Position numbers and translations under genes: made by a program. Below, piece by piece: positions 9,614 to 18,710 of a DNA stretch of 64,000 bases. Origin of the DNA: Spirochaetia bacterium (GTDB taxonomy: Bacteria > Spirochaetota > UBA4802 > UBA5550); assembly GCA_009885955.1 (NCBI GenBank), contig VFJS01000049.1, forward strand, positions 44,091 through 108,090. The letters are read 5' to 3'. Numbering within the stretch: the stretch's first letter is position 1; the number at the start of each line of letters is the position of its first letter. Below the pieces are notes generated by a model. The model had not been told where the DNA came from. It searched no databases and saw nothing but the letters and a program-made list of their open reading frames with translations.

Positions 9614-9754
9614 TCAGCACACGTCCTCTTCCGAATTGTCCCAAAAAATCTCAAGGATCATCCACTGGTCTTCAATGTATTTATTAATTCCCCCGGCATA
9701 GGCTCCGGCGTTTATCAAAATGGTTACAATCAGAATAAAAAATTTTGTTTTCAT
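9614..9754 (-). CDS. Putative small exported peptide (46 aa)
   Basis: I place the start at the ATG at 9754 rather than the track's 9841. It follows GGGAGG by 11 bases, and the product then begins MKTKFFILIVTILINAGAYA, a textbook signal peptide with an AYA cleavage site. The mature part would be only about 26 residues (GGINKYIEDQWMILEIFWDN...) and acidic, ending in Cys. It is not recognised. It stands alone between the defence-like locus and the SEC-C gene. It could be a chance ORF, but a ribosome site, signal peptide and sensible mature sequence together favour a real gene. Confidence 0.42.
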   Translation of the reverse strand: MKTKFFILIVTILINAGAYAGGINKYIEDQWMILEIFWDNSEEDVC

Positions 9755-10013
9755 AAAACGCCCTACCTCCCGGCCGCCGGCAAAAATTATAACCGGGGCT
9801 GATTTTTTTATATTTTTGAGCGGCCATTCACGCAATTCCAATATACCCTATGACATAGGACAAATAGTGTCCTATACATTAATGGTGTTGTCATTAAAAC
9901 GATAATTCAGGATAATTTATCTATCATAAAAATTAAAAAATCATGTAAATACCCTTAATTTTTGGCCTGTGAGCGGGGGAGAGTCGCAGATATGTATTAT
10001 CAGCAAATTATTA

Positions 10014-11162
10014 TCATTCAACCAGCTTTAAACCTGAGCAGCACTTTTTATACTTTTTGCCGCTGCCGCAGGGGCAGGGATCATTCCTTCCGGTTTTTTC
10101 CTTAAATTTATTTTCAGCGTTCTTCAGATTTAAACTGTCATTATAGCTCTTTATAAATTCATCCATGGCTTTTCTCTCCATTATATCAACACCCGCCTTT
10201 ACCGCTTCATTCAATAAAGTCTTCCCGATGCTCCAGTTTGCGGGATTATTTGAATTTCTTATCAGCTTTTTTTCAATCCCCAAGAGCTTCCCCGCAATCA
10301 TACGGCCGTCCTTCACGATGCCTTCGTCTGAAAGAAAATTGAAAAAGGATGCCAGCACCGGCGCCACGGATCTGAAAATATCATCATCATTACTCATGAT
10401 TTTCCCGGGCATGATATTAAGGCAGCAGTCCAATGTATCATTAGCATTCCATTCCTGCGTCGCAGAGAGATATTGAAGGTACATGAAATCGCCGAAAGAT
10501 GTAATGATAAACTCGGCATGATCCTTGCAATCAGCAGAGAGGCCGTTATAATCCGGACCCTTCATAAATTTTTTTATATATTTTTTAATGGCCTTCTGAA
10601 TAACTTTAAAGTCTTTCTCGGAATATTGTTTTTCATATTTATCATATGCTCCCCATTTATCTTCATCAAGAACCAGGCAGTCGACAGTAGTTTTCAAATG
10701 AAATGCCATAGTCAGCAGCGCTTCATTCCGTATATTTCCCGTGTAATTATCGGGACTGTTGAACATGAGGCCCATCAAAAAATTGATTAAATGCGGCTGA
10801 TCATTGAATTTATAGCATAAATCATAAAAATGTTTATCGACTTTTTTTTTCGATGTGAGGGTCTTCTCAAACAGGTTAAAATTTCTCTCCAGTTGAGCCT
10901 CTAAAAAATTATCGCTGATTTTCTGGCCGCGCCTGCCGTTTTCCCTGATTATATGCCATCCGATAAGATTGGCGGTTATCAATAACTCCTGTTCATCCTG
11001 ATTCAGTTCGCTCTCACTCATATCATCATTTAAAAAAAGAAAATCATAAACGGCAGGTTCTTCCCTGCGCAATTTTTTGATTAGACTCCTCAAAGGATCT
11101 TTATGCTTTTTTTCCATATCCGCAATGGCCATGTTGATATCATCAGGCATTATTAAATTCAT
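10014..11162 (-). CDS. SEC-C motif protein
   Basis: The C terminus carries GRNDPCPCGSGKKYKKCC, the zinc-binding SEC-C motif first known from SecA. The preceding 340 residues are mostly helical and not assigned. The track uses a TTG at 11180 that overlaps the upstream stop. I prefer the ATG at 11162 because AAGGAAG sits 5-6 bases before it, giving 382 residues. It is co-transcribed with the 96-residue protein upstream. SEC-C proteins of this type are soluble, with unknown cellular role. Presence of zinc is inferred from the motif only. Confidence 0.8.
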   Translation of the reverse strand: MNLIMPDDINMAIADMEKKHKDPLRSLIKKLRREEPAVYDFLFLNDDMSESELNQDEQELLITANLIGWHIIRENGRRGQKISDNFLEAQLERNFNLFEKTLTSKKKVDKHFYDLCYKFNDQPHLINFLMGLMFNSPDNYTGNIRNEALLTMAFHLKTTVDCLVLDEDKWGAYDKYEKQYSEKDFKVIQKAIKKYIKKFMKGPDYNGLSADCKDHAEFIITSFGDFMYLQYLSATQEWNANDTLDCCLNIMPGKIMSNDDDIFRSVAPVLASFFNFLSDEGIVKDGRMIAGKLLGIEKKLIRNSNNPANWSIGKTLLNEAVKAGVDIMERKAMDEFIKSYNDSLNLKNAENKFKEKTGRNDPCPCGSGKKYKKCCSGLKLVE

Positions 11163-11176
11163 GTTTTCTTCCTTCT

Positions 11177-11467
11177 TCAATCTTCTCTTTTCAGCAAACC
11201 AGGAGCCACTTTCCAGTTTTCCCCGTCATCCGTTCTGATGGATACGGTTTTTTTGTGCATTGCTGTGATAGTCCCGGTTTTAACACTCCCATAAGGACCG
11301 GGGAAATTAATTCTTTGATGTATATGATATTCGGCCATTTTCTCGCTGGAACGGACCTGTGATAATATTTTAAGCCGTTCGACAATCAGGCGGTTCAAGT
11401 ACAATAAATCTTTTTCATTTAATTTCTTTATAAAGTCTTCTATTCGCGGTATGTCAATATCCTTCAT
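11177..11467 (-). CDS. Small protein with SH3/KOW-like C-terminal half
   Basis: This 96-residue protein begins MKDIDIPRIEDFIKKLNEKDLLYLNRLIVERLK, a helical segment, and ends with GPYGSVKTGTITAMHKKTVSIRTDDGENWKVAPGLL, whose pattern of beta strands resembles a KOW/SH3-like barrel. The start ATG has GGAG 7 bases upstream. It directly precedes the SEC-C gene and the two are presumably one operon. The family is not recognised and no function is proposed beyond possible nucleic acid or protein binding. Confidence 0.65.
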   Translation of the reverse strand: MKDIDIPRIEDFIKKLNEKDLLYLNRLIVERLKILSQVRSSEKMAEYHIHQRINFPGPYGSVKTGTITAMHKKTVSIRTDDGENWKVAPGLLKRED

Positions 11468-11660
11468 AGCTTTTCTCCATTATTAATCGAATATAAATTG
11501 AAACATCTTCAGGAAATTATTGATAATCTGTATCAAAATATAAATTATTTATGCAAGCTATTTATTATTTTGAATAAAGGCAATCTCATATACGGAAACC
11601 TCGAATAATTCAATTTTGTCTTACCCTTGAGTACTCCACTTTAATCATCAAAATTAATTC

Positions 11661-11689
11661 TTGACATATCAGTCTATTTAATGTACCAT
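11661..11689 (+). promoter_or_regulatory. Promoter of the Phd/ParE toxin-antitoxin pair
   Basis: TTGACA (11661-11666), 17 bases, TACCAT (11684-11689). The -10 element overlaps the track's first ATG (11681), which argues that translation really starts at 11720. Confidence 0.5.
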
Positions 11690-11719
11690 ATTCAGACTGT
11701 TAAAATAAAGGAATATAAT

Positions 11720-11995
11720 ATGAAAATTAAAGATGATATCAGACCTATATCCTATATAAAGTCTCATACTGCGGATATATTAAATCAGGTGAACAGAACA
11801 CACAGGCCGGTATATGTCACGCAGAACGGGGAAGCCCGTGCCGTTCTTCTCGACACCGAAACCTATGAAAAAATGAATAATGCCATCGGCCTTTTAAAAT
11901 TGATTGCCCATAGTGAAAAGGATATTCTGGAAAAAAATTATTCCAGACAGGAGAATTTTTTTCCATTAATAGAAAAACGGCTGTCTAAAAAATAG
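11720..11995 (+). CDS. Phd/YefM-family antitoxin
   Basis: The product (91 residues from MKIKDDIRPISYIKSHTADIL) has the N-terminal Phd/YefM fold signature, with PVYVTQNGEARAVLLDTETYE around residues 30-50. Such antitoxins bind operator DNA through the N terminus and neutralise a RelE/ParE toxin through the C terminus. The start at 11720 is chosen over 11681 because AAAGGA lies before it and the upstream ATG falls in the promoter. The toxin gene follows after 7 bases. The pair is complete and looks functional. Confidence 0.85.
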   Translation: MKIKDDIRPISYIKSHTADILNQVNRTHRPVYVTQNGEARAVLLDTETYEKMNNAIGLLKLIAHSEKDILEKNYSRQENFFPLIEKRLSKK

Positions 11996-12002
11996 AGCTT
12001 CA

Positions 12003-12332
12003 ATGCCCTCAAAATATGATGTTTTTTGGACTCAGACTGCTCAGGAAGACCTGATTACAATCATTGATTATATCTCGGCAGACAGCATAGATAATGCACT
12101 GAATATTTTTAACAATATTAAAAAACAAACCAGCAAATTAAATAAATTTCCAGCAAGGGGGCGTATAGTCCCGGAATTAAAATATCAGAATATAAATAAA
12201 TACAGGGAAATAATAATCTCTCCCTGGAGAATAATATATAAAATTGAAAATGATTCAGTCTTTGTCTTTGCGGTTTTTGACGGCAGAAGAAATTTAGAGG
12301 ACCTATTACTCCAAAGGCTGCTGATAAAATAA
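12003..12332 (+). CDS. RelE/ParE-family toxin
   Basis: The 109-residue product shows the family pattern: VFWTQTAQEDLITIIDYIS (N-terminal helix), FPARGRIVPEL (the GR turn), YREIIISPWRIIYKIENDSVFVFAVFDGRRN (C-terminal strands). This matches ParE-like toxins, most of which poison gyrase, more than ribosome-dependent RelE, though target assignment from sequence alone is unsafe. It follows the antitoxin by 7 bases in one transcript. Length and motifs are complete. Confidence 0.86.
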   Translation: MPSKYDVFWTQTAQEDLITIIDYISADSIDNALNIFNNIKKQTSKLNKFPARGRIVPELKYQNINKYREIIISPWRIIYKIENDSVFVFAVFDGRRNLEDLLLQRLLIK

Positions 12333-12402
12333 TACTTACTGCTCTTTCCCCCCTATCTGTATTTAAAAAAATGATAAATATTTATTATTTAACCAGTCCT
12401 AA

Positions 12403-12458
12403 CCACTGGACTTTCAAAGCACAAAGCGGGAGGCAGCCCGCACAAACCCTTCCAGTGG
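12403..12458. other. Nested stem-loop between toxin gene and oxidase promoter
   Basis: An outer stem CCACTGGA/TCCAGTGG (12403-12410 with 12451-12458) encloses an inner stem GCGGG/CCCGC (12426-12430 with 12437-12441). There is no T-tract, so it is not a simple terminator. It may be a structured RNA, a small palindromic repeat or the end of a decayed element. Confidence 0.4.
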
Positions 12459-12540
12459 AACTCAAAACTCCAATATTCAAAAAACTCATACTATCAGCCT
12501 GGACATGTATGTTCAATATATATATTCGCTACATAATATA

Positions 12541-12568
12541 TTGACAAAAAAATTCAATGCTGTATCAT
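12541..12568 (+). promoter_or_regulatory. Promoter and ribosome site of the alpha-hydroxy-acid oxidase gene
   Basis: TTGACA (12541-12546), 16 bases, TATCAT (12563-12568). A strong GGAGG (12590-12594) then stands 5 bases before the ATG at 12600. Confidence 0.6.
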
Positions 12569-12599
12569 AGATTTAAATATTAAATACCCGGAGGATTAC

Positions 12600-13646
12600 A
12601 TGGATCTTGAAGAAGTAAGAAACCAGGCCAGGATAAAGATGAAGGGATTCTGCGGTGTATACAAGGAATGTGACGGCGACCCTTCAAGGCTCTGCCAGGG
12701 CCATAGCTATGGAGGGCTGGGAATTGGCGGCGTGGGAAGCGGGGCCAGCTTTGCCAATAATGTCAAAGCCCTGAAAAAATACAGCCTGAGGATGAGAATT
12801 GTTGATGATAACTCAGAGCCCGAAACCGGATTTGATTTTTTTGGATTCCGGGCCTCCATGCCGGTATTCGGCGCACCGGTCACCGGGGTCAACAGCTTCG
12901 GCGGAGATGCCGTTATCACCGAAAAAGACTTCTGCCATGCCACGGTGATGGGCTGCAGGGATGCCGGTACCATAGGCTTCAGGGGCGATACCTACACCTA
13001 CGACTATTCCAACCCCGAAACCTGCCACTGCCTCGCCGCATTTAAAAGCGCCGGAGGCACAGGCGTTAAAATCATGAAGCCCAGGGAACAGGAGGTTATA
13101 CTCAGGGAGGTCAGGCGATACGAGGACCTGGGAATTCTTGCCTTTGGAATAGATATAGACGGCTGCGGGTCAGTCATGATGAACAAACATGGCAAGCCTG
13201 TTTTTAAAAAAACTAAAAATGAACTCAGGGAGCTTGCCTCATCCATAAAGCTCCCTTTTATTGTGAAGGGCATCATGACAGTTGAGGATGCAGTGGCTTG
13301 CGTTGAATCCGGTGCAAGGTGCGTGGTGATTTCCAATCACGGCGGCAGGGTCCTTGATCACACACCCGGTACTGCCGAGGTTCTCCCTGAAATAGCTGCT
13401 GCTGTTAAAGGGAAGGCCATGATAATAGCCGATGGCGGGATACGGAACGGGTATGATGTTCTGAAAATGCTCGCCCTCGGCGCTGATGCGGTGCTTATCG
13501 GAAGGGACATCGTACGGGCCGCCGCAGGCGGAGGCGTCACGGGTGTTAAGCTGCAGATGGATATGTTCAGGGACACCCTTTCAAAAGCAATGATGATGAC
13601 CGGATGCAGGTCCCTCGGGGATATAAACCGGGAAATATTAGCATAA
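12600..13646 (+). CDS. FMN-dependent alpha-hydroxy-acid dehydrogenase/oxidase
   Basis: The 348-residue protein is a TIM-barrel flavoenzyme of the L-lactate oxidase/glycolate oxidase family. The FMN and substrate motifs are visible: MPVFGAPVTGVNSFGG, GFRGDTYTYDYSN, PFIVKGIMTVEDA (catalytic lysine strand), ARCVVISNHGGRVLDH (active-site His and Arg) and IIADGGIRNGYDVLKMLALGADAVLIGRD (phosphate-binding loop). It would oxidise a 2-hydroxy acid to a 2-keto acid in the cytoplasm. The exact substrate is unknown. The N terminus has three cysteines (CGVYKECDGDPSRLC), which I associate with related proteins in anaerobes. It has its own promoter and is monocistronic. Confidence 0.88.
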   Translation: MDLEEVRNQARIKMKGFCGVYKECDGDPSRLCQGHSYGGLGIGGVGSGASFANNVKALKKYSLRMRIVDDNSEPETGFDFFGFRASMPVFGAPVTGVNSFGGDAVITEKDFCHATVMGCRDAGTIGFRGDTYTYDYSNPETCHCLAAFKSAGGTGVKIMKPREQEVILREVRRYEDLGILAFGIDIDGCGSVMMNKHGKPVFKKTKNELRELASSIKLPFIVKGIMTVEDAVACVESGARCVVISNHGGRVLDHTPGTAEVLPEIAAAVKGKAMIIADGGIRNGYDVLKMLALGADAVLIGRDIVRAAAGGGVTGVKLQMDMFRDTLSKAMMMTGCRSLGDINREILA

Positions 13647-13760
13647 CAGGAATTTTCCCGTCCAAAAAAGGCTGCTGATTTTTTAAATCATCTTCATGAT
13701 TTATTATTGCTATTATTTATAAATTTCAATAAATTGGCATAATTGGAAATTATATATAAA

Positions 13761-13782
13761 ACCCTGACAATCACATCAGGGT
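13761..13782 (+). other. Hairpin in the leader of the 85-aa gene
   Basis: ACCCTGA and TCAGGGT form a perfect 7-bp stem with an 8-base loop, followed by TTTCTT and then the GGAG of the next gene. It may act as a weak terminator of the oxidase transcript or as a leader structure. Confidence 0.4.
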
Positions 13783-13797
13783 TTCTTGGAGAATAAA

Positions 13798-14055
13798 ATG
13801 AAACAGGATACCAACCAGGAAATGAAACAGACAATCTCCCCGGAACTGAGTTTTAAGCTCATGCAGATAGGACAGCTCGTGCTGGAGCTTGAAGAGACAT
13901 ATATTCATACCTTCGGAAGGGAGACCCAGGAGAGGCTTAAGATGATAGCCCTGATGTTGAGGGATCTTGCCAAGGAGATGGACGGCAGCACAGGAGAGCG
14001 TATGCTCAAATGGAAAGAGGAAGTGAGAAAAAATACAGCCATGGGATTTTTTTGA
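13798..14055 (+). CDS. Small helical protein of unknown function
   Basis: The start is set at the ATG at 13798 because GGAG lies 6 bases before it; the track's earlier start is a TTG. The 85-residue product (MKQDTNQEMKQTISPELSFKLMQIGQLVLELEETY...) is charged and almost wholly helical, with no Cys and no membrane segment. It is not recognised. It precedes gltB by 119 bases in the same direction and could share its transcript. Homologues in other spirochaetes would be the best support. Confidence 0.6.
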   Translation: MKQDTNQEMKQTISPELSFKLMQIGQLVLELEETYIHTFGRETQERLKMIALMLRDLAKEMDGSTGERMLKWKEEVRKNTAMGFF

Positions 14056-14174
14056 TAATATTATCAGGGAATAATCGTAACTCAGCACTGCATAGTTTAT
14101 TAACCCCGAAAAACAGTTTTCATCCAATGAATACAGAAATTTCATGCCGTTATAATAGCAAGGAGTAAGCAATT

Positions 14175-17100
14175 ATGTTTAATACAGAAAAAAAGGGACT
14201 CTATGACCGGGCCTTTGAACATGATTCATGCGGCATCGGCTTTGTAGCTCATATAAGGGGCCAGAAATCCAATGATATAATCAAAAGGGGCCTGGAGGTC
14301 CTTGAAAGGATGTCCCACCGCGGAGCTGAAGGCGCCGACAATAAAACCGGGGACGGATCGGGGATACTTATGCAGATACCTCATTCCTTTTATAAAAAAA
14401 CAGTAAAAGACCTTCCCGAAGCCGGCAGTTATGGAACAGGACTTGTTTTTCTCCCCAGGGATAAAAAGGACGCCCAATTGTGCATCGATGAGATCAGTGA
14501 AGTCATTAAATCTGAAAATCATAAAATAGCAGCATGGAGAGATATAAAAACCGACAGTTCCAAAATAGGTAATATTGCGCAGATGTCCGAGCCTCAGATA
14601 AGGCAGATTTTTATCACCGGGGCTGAACGGCAGGATCAGGCAACACTTGAAAGAAAACTGTATATTATCAGGAAGGTCATAGAAAGCAGGATAAGAAACA
14701 GATCCATAGCAGGAAGATCAGCCTTCTATATTCCTTCACTTTCCTCAAGGACCATTGTGTATAAGGGCATGCTCACCCCCGGACAGGTGAGGGAGTATTT
14801 CGAAGACCTCCGGGATGAGGGTTTGGAGAGCGCCATTGCGCTTGTTCATTCCCGTTTCAGCACAAACACCTTTCCTTCATGGGACCTTGCGCAGCCATTC
14901 AGAATCGTGGCGCATAACGGGGAAATCAACACAATTAAAGGGAACCGTTTCTGGATGTCGGCCAGGGAATCATACTTCGAATCCGATTTGATAGGGGACG
15001 ATATAAAAAAAATACTCCCGGTCATTGAACCGGGTAAAAGCGATTCGGCATCCTTTGACAATGCGCTTGAAATGCTTGTTGCCATGGGAAGATCCCTGCC
15101 CCACGCAATCATGATGCTGATCCCGGAATCCTGGAATGAAAAGAATCCTATTTCCGATGACCTGAAATACTTTTACGAATACCATGCCACATTCATGGAG
15201 CCATGGGACGGCCCTGCTTCCATGGTATTCTGTGACGGCAGGTACGTGGGGGGGATACTGGACAGGAACGGGCTCAGGCCCTCACGGTATGTCATAACCA
15301 AGGACGACCTCATCGTCATGGGCTCAGAGGTTGGCGTGCAGAACTTTCCGCCTGAAAAAATCGCATACAATGGAAGACTCATGCCCGGCAAGCTCCTCTT
15401 TGTCGACACTGTGGAAGGCATCATCATCCCGGATCATGAAATAAAGGACGGGATATGCAGGAGCAGACCCTACAGGCAGTGGGTTGATAATAACAGGATT
15501 GACATTGCATCAATACAATTGGAATCCGAAGCCGGCGTATCCATCCAGGAAGACAAGCTCCGCAAATTGAAACATATATACGGCTACACCAGGGAGGATA
15601 TTGAGGACATCATAACCGAAATGGCCGTTACCGCGCAGGAACCTACAAGCTCCATGGGCACAGACACCCCGCTTGCCGTATTTTCCGACAAACCCCAGCG
15701 CCTCTTCAACTATTTCAAACAGTCCTTTGCCCAGGTTACAAACCCGGCAATTGATCCCATCAGGGAAGAGCTTGTCATGACACTGACCACCTTCCTGGGC
15801 GACCAGAAGAACCTCCTCTCGGAAACAGCAGCGCACTGCAGGAGCATTAAACTCCTGAACCCGGTTATAACAAATACCGAGCTCAAAAAAATAAAATCAC
15901 TGGATACGCAGAACTTCAAATCTGCCTCCCTTCCCATGGTCTTTAAAAAGGATAAAGGGATTAAGGGGATTGAAGAGGCAATGGATGAACTGAGCAGAAA
16001 AGCCGAGGCCCTGATTGACGGAGGCTGCAGCATCATTATACTCTCCGACAGGACTGCAGATGAGTACAATATTCCCATCCCGTCCCTCCTCGCATGCTCA
16101 GGTATCCATCATCACCTCATCCGCGTAAAAAAAAGGACTAAAACAAGTCTTATCATTGAATCGGCAGAGCCAAGGGAAGTAATGCACTTCGCCCTCCTCT
16201 TCGGCTACGGCGCCAGCGCCATCAACCCCTACGGCGCGGTTGCGATAATCTGCGAACTCCATGGGAGAAAAAAACTCCCGGGCATCAGCCATTTCGAAAC
16301 GGCACAGGATAACTACATCAAGGCCCTGAACAAGGGCATCCTCAAGGTCCTCTCCAAAATGGGTACATCAACCCTCAGGAGCTACCGGGGAGCGCAGATT
16401 TTCGAGGCATTGGGGCTGGACAGGGAGATGACAGAAAAATATTTCACCGGGACAGAGTCGAGGATAAGCGGGATTGGACTTCCGGAGATCGCTTTGGAAG
16501 CCATTGCCCATCACGACAGGGCCTATACCGGTAAAAAAGCCCTCCTGGAATCGGAAGGCGTCTACCAGTACAGGAAAAGCGGCGAGAACCATGCATGGAA
16601 TCCGGAAGCAATACACCTCCTGCAGCTTGCCGTAAGGACAAACAGGTATGATAATTATAAAAAATTCGCCGACTCTGTAAACGGATACAATAGAAAACCA
16701 AATGTCATACGGGGCCTCTTCGAGTTTAAAAGCCAGGTTCCGGTTCCTGTTGACGAGGTTGAGTCCCCTGACAAGATCTTTAAAAGGTTTAATACCGGCG
16801 CCATGTCCTTCGGATCCATAAGCATCGAAGTCCATGAAGCCATTGCCAAGGCAATGAACGCCATAGGAGGAAGAAGCAACTCCGGCGAGGGGGGCGAAAA
16901 CCCTGAAAGGTTCCAGAGACTGCCCGACGGTACACTGGCCAGGAGCGCCATAAAGCAGGTGGCATCGGGGCGGTTCGGCGTCACGATACATTATCTCGTC
17001 AATGCCGACGAGATTCAGATAAAAATATCCCAGGGGGCAAAGCCCGGTGAAGGCGGGCAGCTGCCGGGGCACAAGGTGGACCGGCATATCGGGAAGACCA

Positions 17101-18710
17101 GGCATTCAACACCGGGGGTCTCCCTCATATCCCCGCCGCCTCATCATGACATCTATTCAATAGAAGACCTGGCCCAGCTTATCTTTGATCTTAAAAATGC
17201 CAACCCTTCCGCGCGAATCAGCGTCAAGCTGGTTTCGGAGACAGGAGTCGGCACCGTTGCCGCCGGAGTGGCCAAGGCCCATGCCGATAACATCGTCATC
17301 AGCGGCTATGACGGAGGGACAGGGGCAAGCCCACTCAGCTCCATCAAGCATGCCGGCATTCCCTTTGAAATCGGCCTCTCTGAAACACACCAGACCCTTG
17401 TCATGAATAACCTCCGCGGCCGCGTAATCCTCCAGACCGACGGACAGCTGAAGACAGGCCGTGATATAGTCCTTGCGGCCATGCTTGGAGCCGACGAGTT
17501 TGCCTTTGGCACTGCCGCGCTCATTATCATGGGCTGCATCATGATGCGCAAATGCCACTTGAACACATGCCCCGTTGGGGTTGCCACGCAGGACCCGGAG
17601 CTGAGAAAAAAATTCAGGGGCAAACCTGAATATCTGGTAAACTACTTCACTTTCATGGTGCAGGAAGTGAGAGAGATCATGGCACAGCTGGGTATAAGAA
17701 AGTTTGATGAACTCATAGGCAGAACTGACCTCCTGGAAATCAGGAAAATCGACCATTGGAAGGCAAAAACCGTTGATCCTTCGCTGTTACTATTCAGGCC
17801 CGAGGAATCCTCGATGTATGCCACACACTGCTGTGAAAAACAGATCCACAAGATTGATAACGTCCTCGACAGGACTCTAATTGATAATTGCAGGGAGGCT
17901 CTGGATCACAAGAAGATAGTATCACTTGAAATGCCGATTATAAACAGAGATAGGGCCGTGGGTACCATGCTTTCAGGCCAGATTGCCCTCCGCTACGGCG
18001 ATGAGGGACTTGCCGATGACACCATCCAATGCACCTTTACCGGGTCTGCCGGCCAGAGCTTCGGAGCATTTCTTTCACGGGGGGTCACATTCCGCCTGGA
18101 AGGCGACTCCAATGACTACTTCGGGAAGGGGCTCTCCGGCGGAAAGCTGATAGCCGTTCCTCCGAAAAGATCAAATTTTGTGCCCGAGAACAATATTATT
18201 GTCGGCAACACGGTGCTCTACGGGGCAACCAGCGGCGAAACCTTCATACGCGGTATCGCGGGCGAACGATTCTGCGTAAGGAACAGCGGCGCAATCGCCG
18301 TAGTTGAAGGGACAGGGGACCATTGCGCAGAATATATGACAGGCGGGAGGATCATAGTCCTGGGTAAGGTTGGCAGGAACTTCGCCTCCGGCATGAGCGG
18401 CGGGATAGCCTATGTCTATAACGTGGATGGGAACTTTCACTATTTCTGCAACAAGGGAATGGTGGAACTTTCTCCAATACTGGAATTTGAAGACCAGGAA
18501 TTCATCAAGAAATGGCTGATAAAACATATTGAATATACCGGAAGCACGGTTGCTGAAAAGATTCTTAAATTCTGGCATGAGAACATGCCGAAATTCATAA
18601 AGGTTATGCCCCTTGAATATAAGAGGGCGCTGCAGGAGATGAAAATTGAAGAGCTTGACAACAAGCTGAAAGCAATAAGGGAAAATGAACAGCTGGGGGT
18701 ATCAATATAA
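14175..18710 (+). CDS. gltB: Glutamate synthase, large (alpha) subunit
   Basis: At 1511 residues this has the usual GltB length and domain order: N-terminal class II glutamine amidotransferase, central domain, FMN-binding synthase TIM barrel (GAMSFGSIS, GGRSNSGEGGE, ISGYDGGTGASPLSS) and a C-terminal GXGXG beta-helix. The catalytic cysteine is Cys19 in HDSCGIG, so a short propeptide must be removed. The 3Fe-4S cysteines are Cys1121, Cys1127 and Cys1132 in GCIMMRKCHLNTCPVG. It transfers the amide of glutamine to 2-oxoglutarate to make two glutamates. AAGGAG precedes the ATG. Its stop overlaps the gltD start by one base (TAATG), so the subunits are made in step. Confidence 0.97.
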   Translation: MFNTEKKGLYDRAFEHDSCGIGFVAHIRGQKSNDIIKRGLEVLERMSHRGAEGADNKTGDGSGILMQIPHSFYKKTVKDLPEAGSYGTGLVFLPRDKKDAQLCIDEISEVIKSENHKIAAWRDIKTDSSKIGNIAQMSEPQIRQIFITGAERQDQATLERKLYIIRKVIESRIRNRSIAGRSAFYIPSLSSRTIVYKGMLTPGQVREYFEDLRDEGLESAIALVHSRFSTNTFPSWDLAQPFRIVAHNGEINTIKGNRFWMSARESYFESDLIGDDIKKILPVIEPGKSDSASFDNALEMLVAMGRSLPHAIMMLIPESWNEKNPISDDLKYFYEYHATFMEPWDGPASMVFCDGRYVGGILDRNGLRPSRYVITKDDLIVMGSEVGVQNFPPEKIAYNGRLMPGKLLFVDTVEGIIIPDHEIKDGICRSRPYRQWVDNNRIDIASIQLESEAGVSIQEDKLRKLKHIYGYTREDIEDIITEMAVTAQEPTSSMGTDTPLAVFSDKPQRLFNYFKQSFAQVTNPAIDPIREELVMTLTTFLGDQKNLLSETAAHCRSIKLLNPVITNTELKKIKSLDTQNFKSASLPMVFKKDKGIKGIEEAMDELSRKAEALIDGGCSIIILSDRTADEYNIPIPSLLACSGIHHHLIRVKKRTKTSLIIESAEPREVMHFALLFGYGASAINPYGAVAIICELHGRKKLPGISHFETAQDNYIKALNKGILKVLSKMGTSTLRSYRGAQIFEALGLDREMTEKYFTGTESRISGIGLPEIALEAIAHHDRAYTGKKALLESEGVYQYRKSGENHAWNPEAIHLLQLAVRTNRYDNYKKFADSVNGYNRKPNVIRGLFEFKSQVPVPVDEVESPDKIFKRFNTGAMSFGSISIEVHEAIAKAMNAIGGRSNSGEGGENPERFQRLPDGTLARSAIKQVASGRFGVTIHYLVNADEIQIKISQGAKPGEGGQLPGHKVDRHIGKTRHSTPGVSLISPPPHHDIYSIEDLAQLIFDLKNANPSARISVKLVSETGVGTVAAGVAKAHADNIVISGYDGGTGASPLSSIKHAGIPFEIGLSETHQTLVMNNLRGRVILQTDGQLKTGRDIVLAAMLGADEFAFGTAALIIMGCIMMRKCHLNTCPVGVATQDPELRKKFRGKPEYLVNYFTFMVQEVREIMAQLGIRKFDELIGRTDLLEIRKIDHWKAKTVDPSLLLFRPEESSMYATHCCEKQIHKIDNVLDRTLIDNCREALDHKKIVSLEMPIINRDRAVGTMLSGQIALRYGDEGLADDTIQCTFTGSAGQSFGAFLSRGVTFRLEGDSNDYFGKGLSGGKLIAVPPKRSNFVPENNIIVGNTVLYGATSGETFIRGIAGERFCVRNSGAIAVVEGTGDHCAEYMTGGRIIVLGKVGRNFASGMSGGIAYVYNVDGNFHYFCNKGMVELSPILEFEDQEFIKKWLIKHIEYTGSTVAEKILKFWHENMPKFIKVMPLEYKRALQEMKIEELDNKLKAIRENEQLGVSI

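Noticed and set aside
16368-17105. Long antisense ORFs in gltB (for example 245 aa)
   Set aside because: They are shadows of a well-conserved gene and read as cysteine- and proline-rich nonsense.
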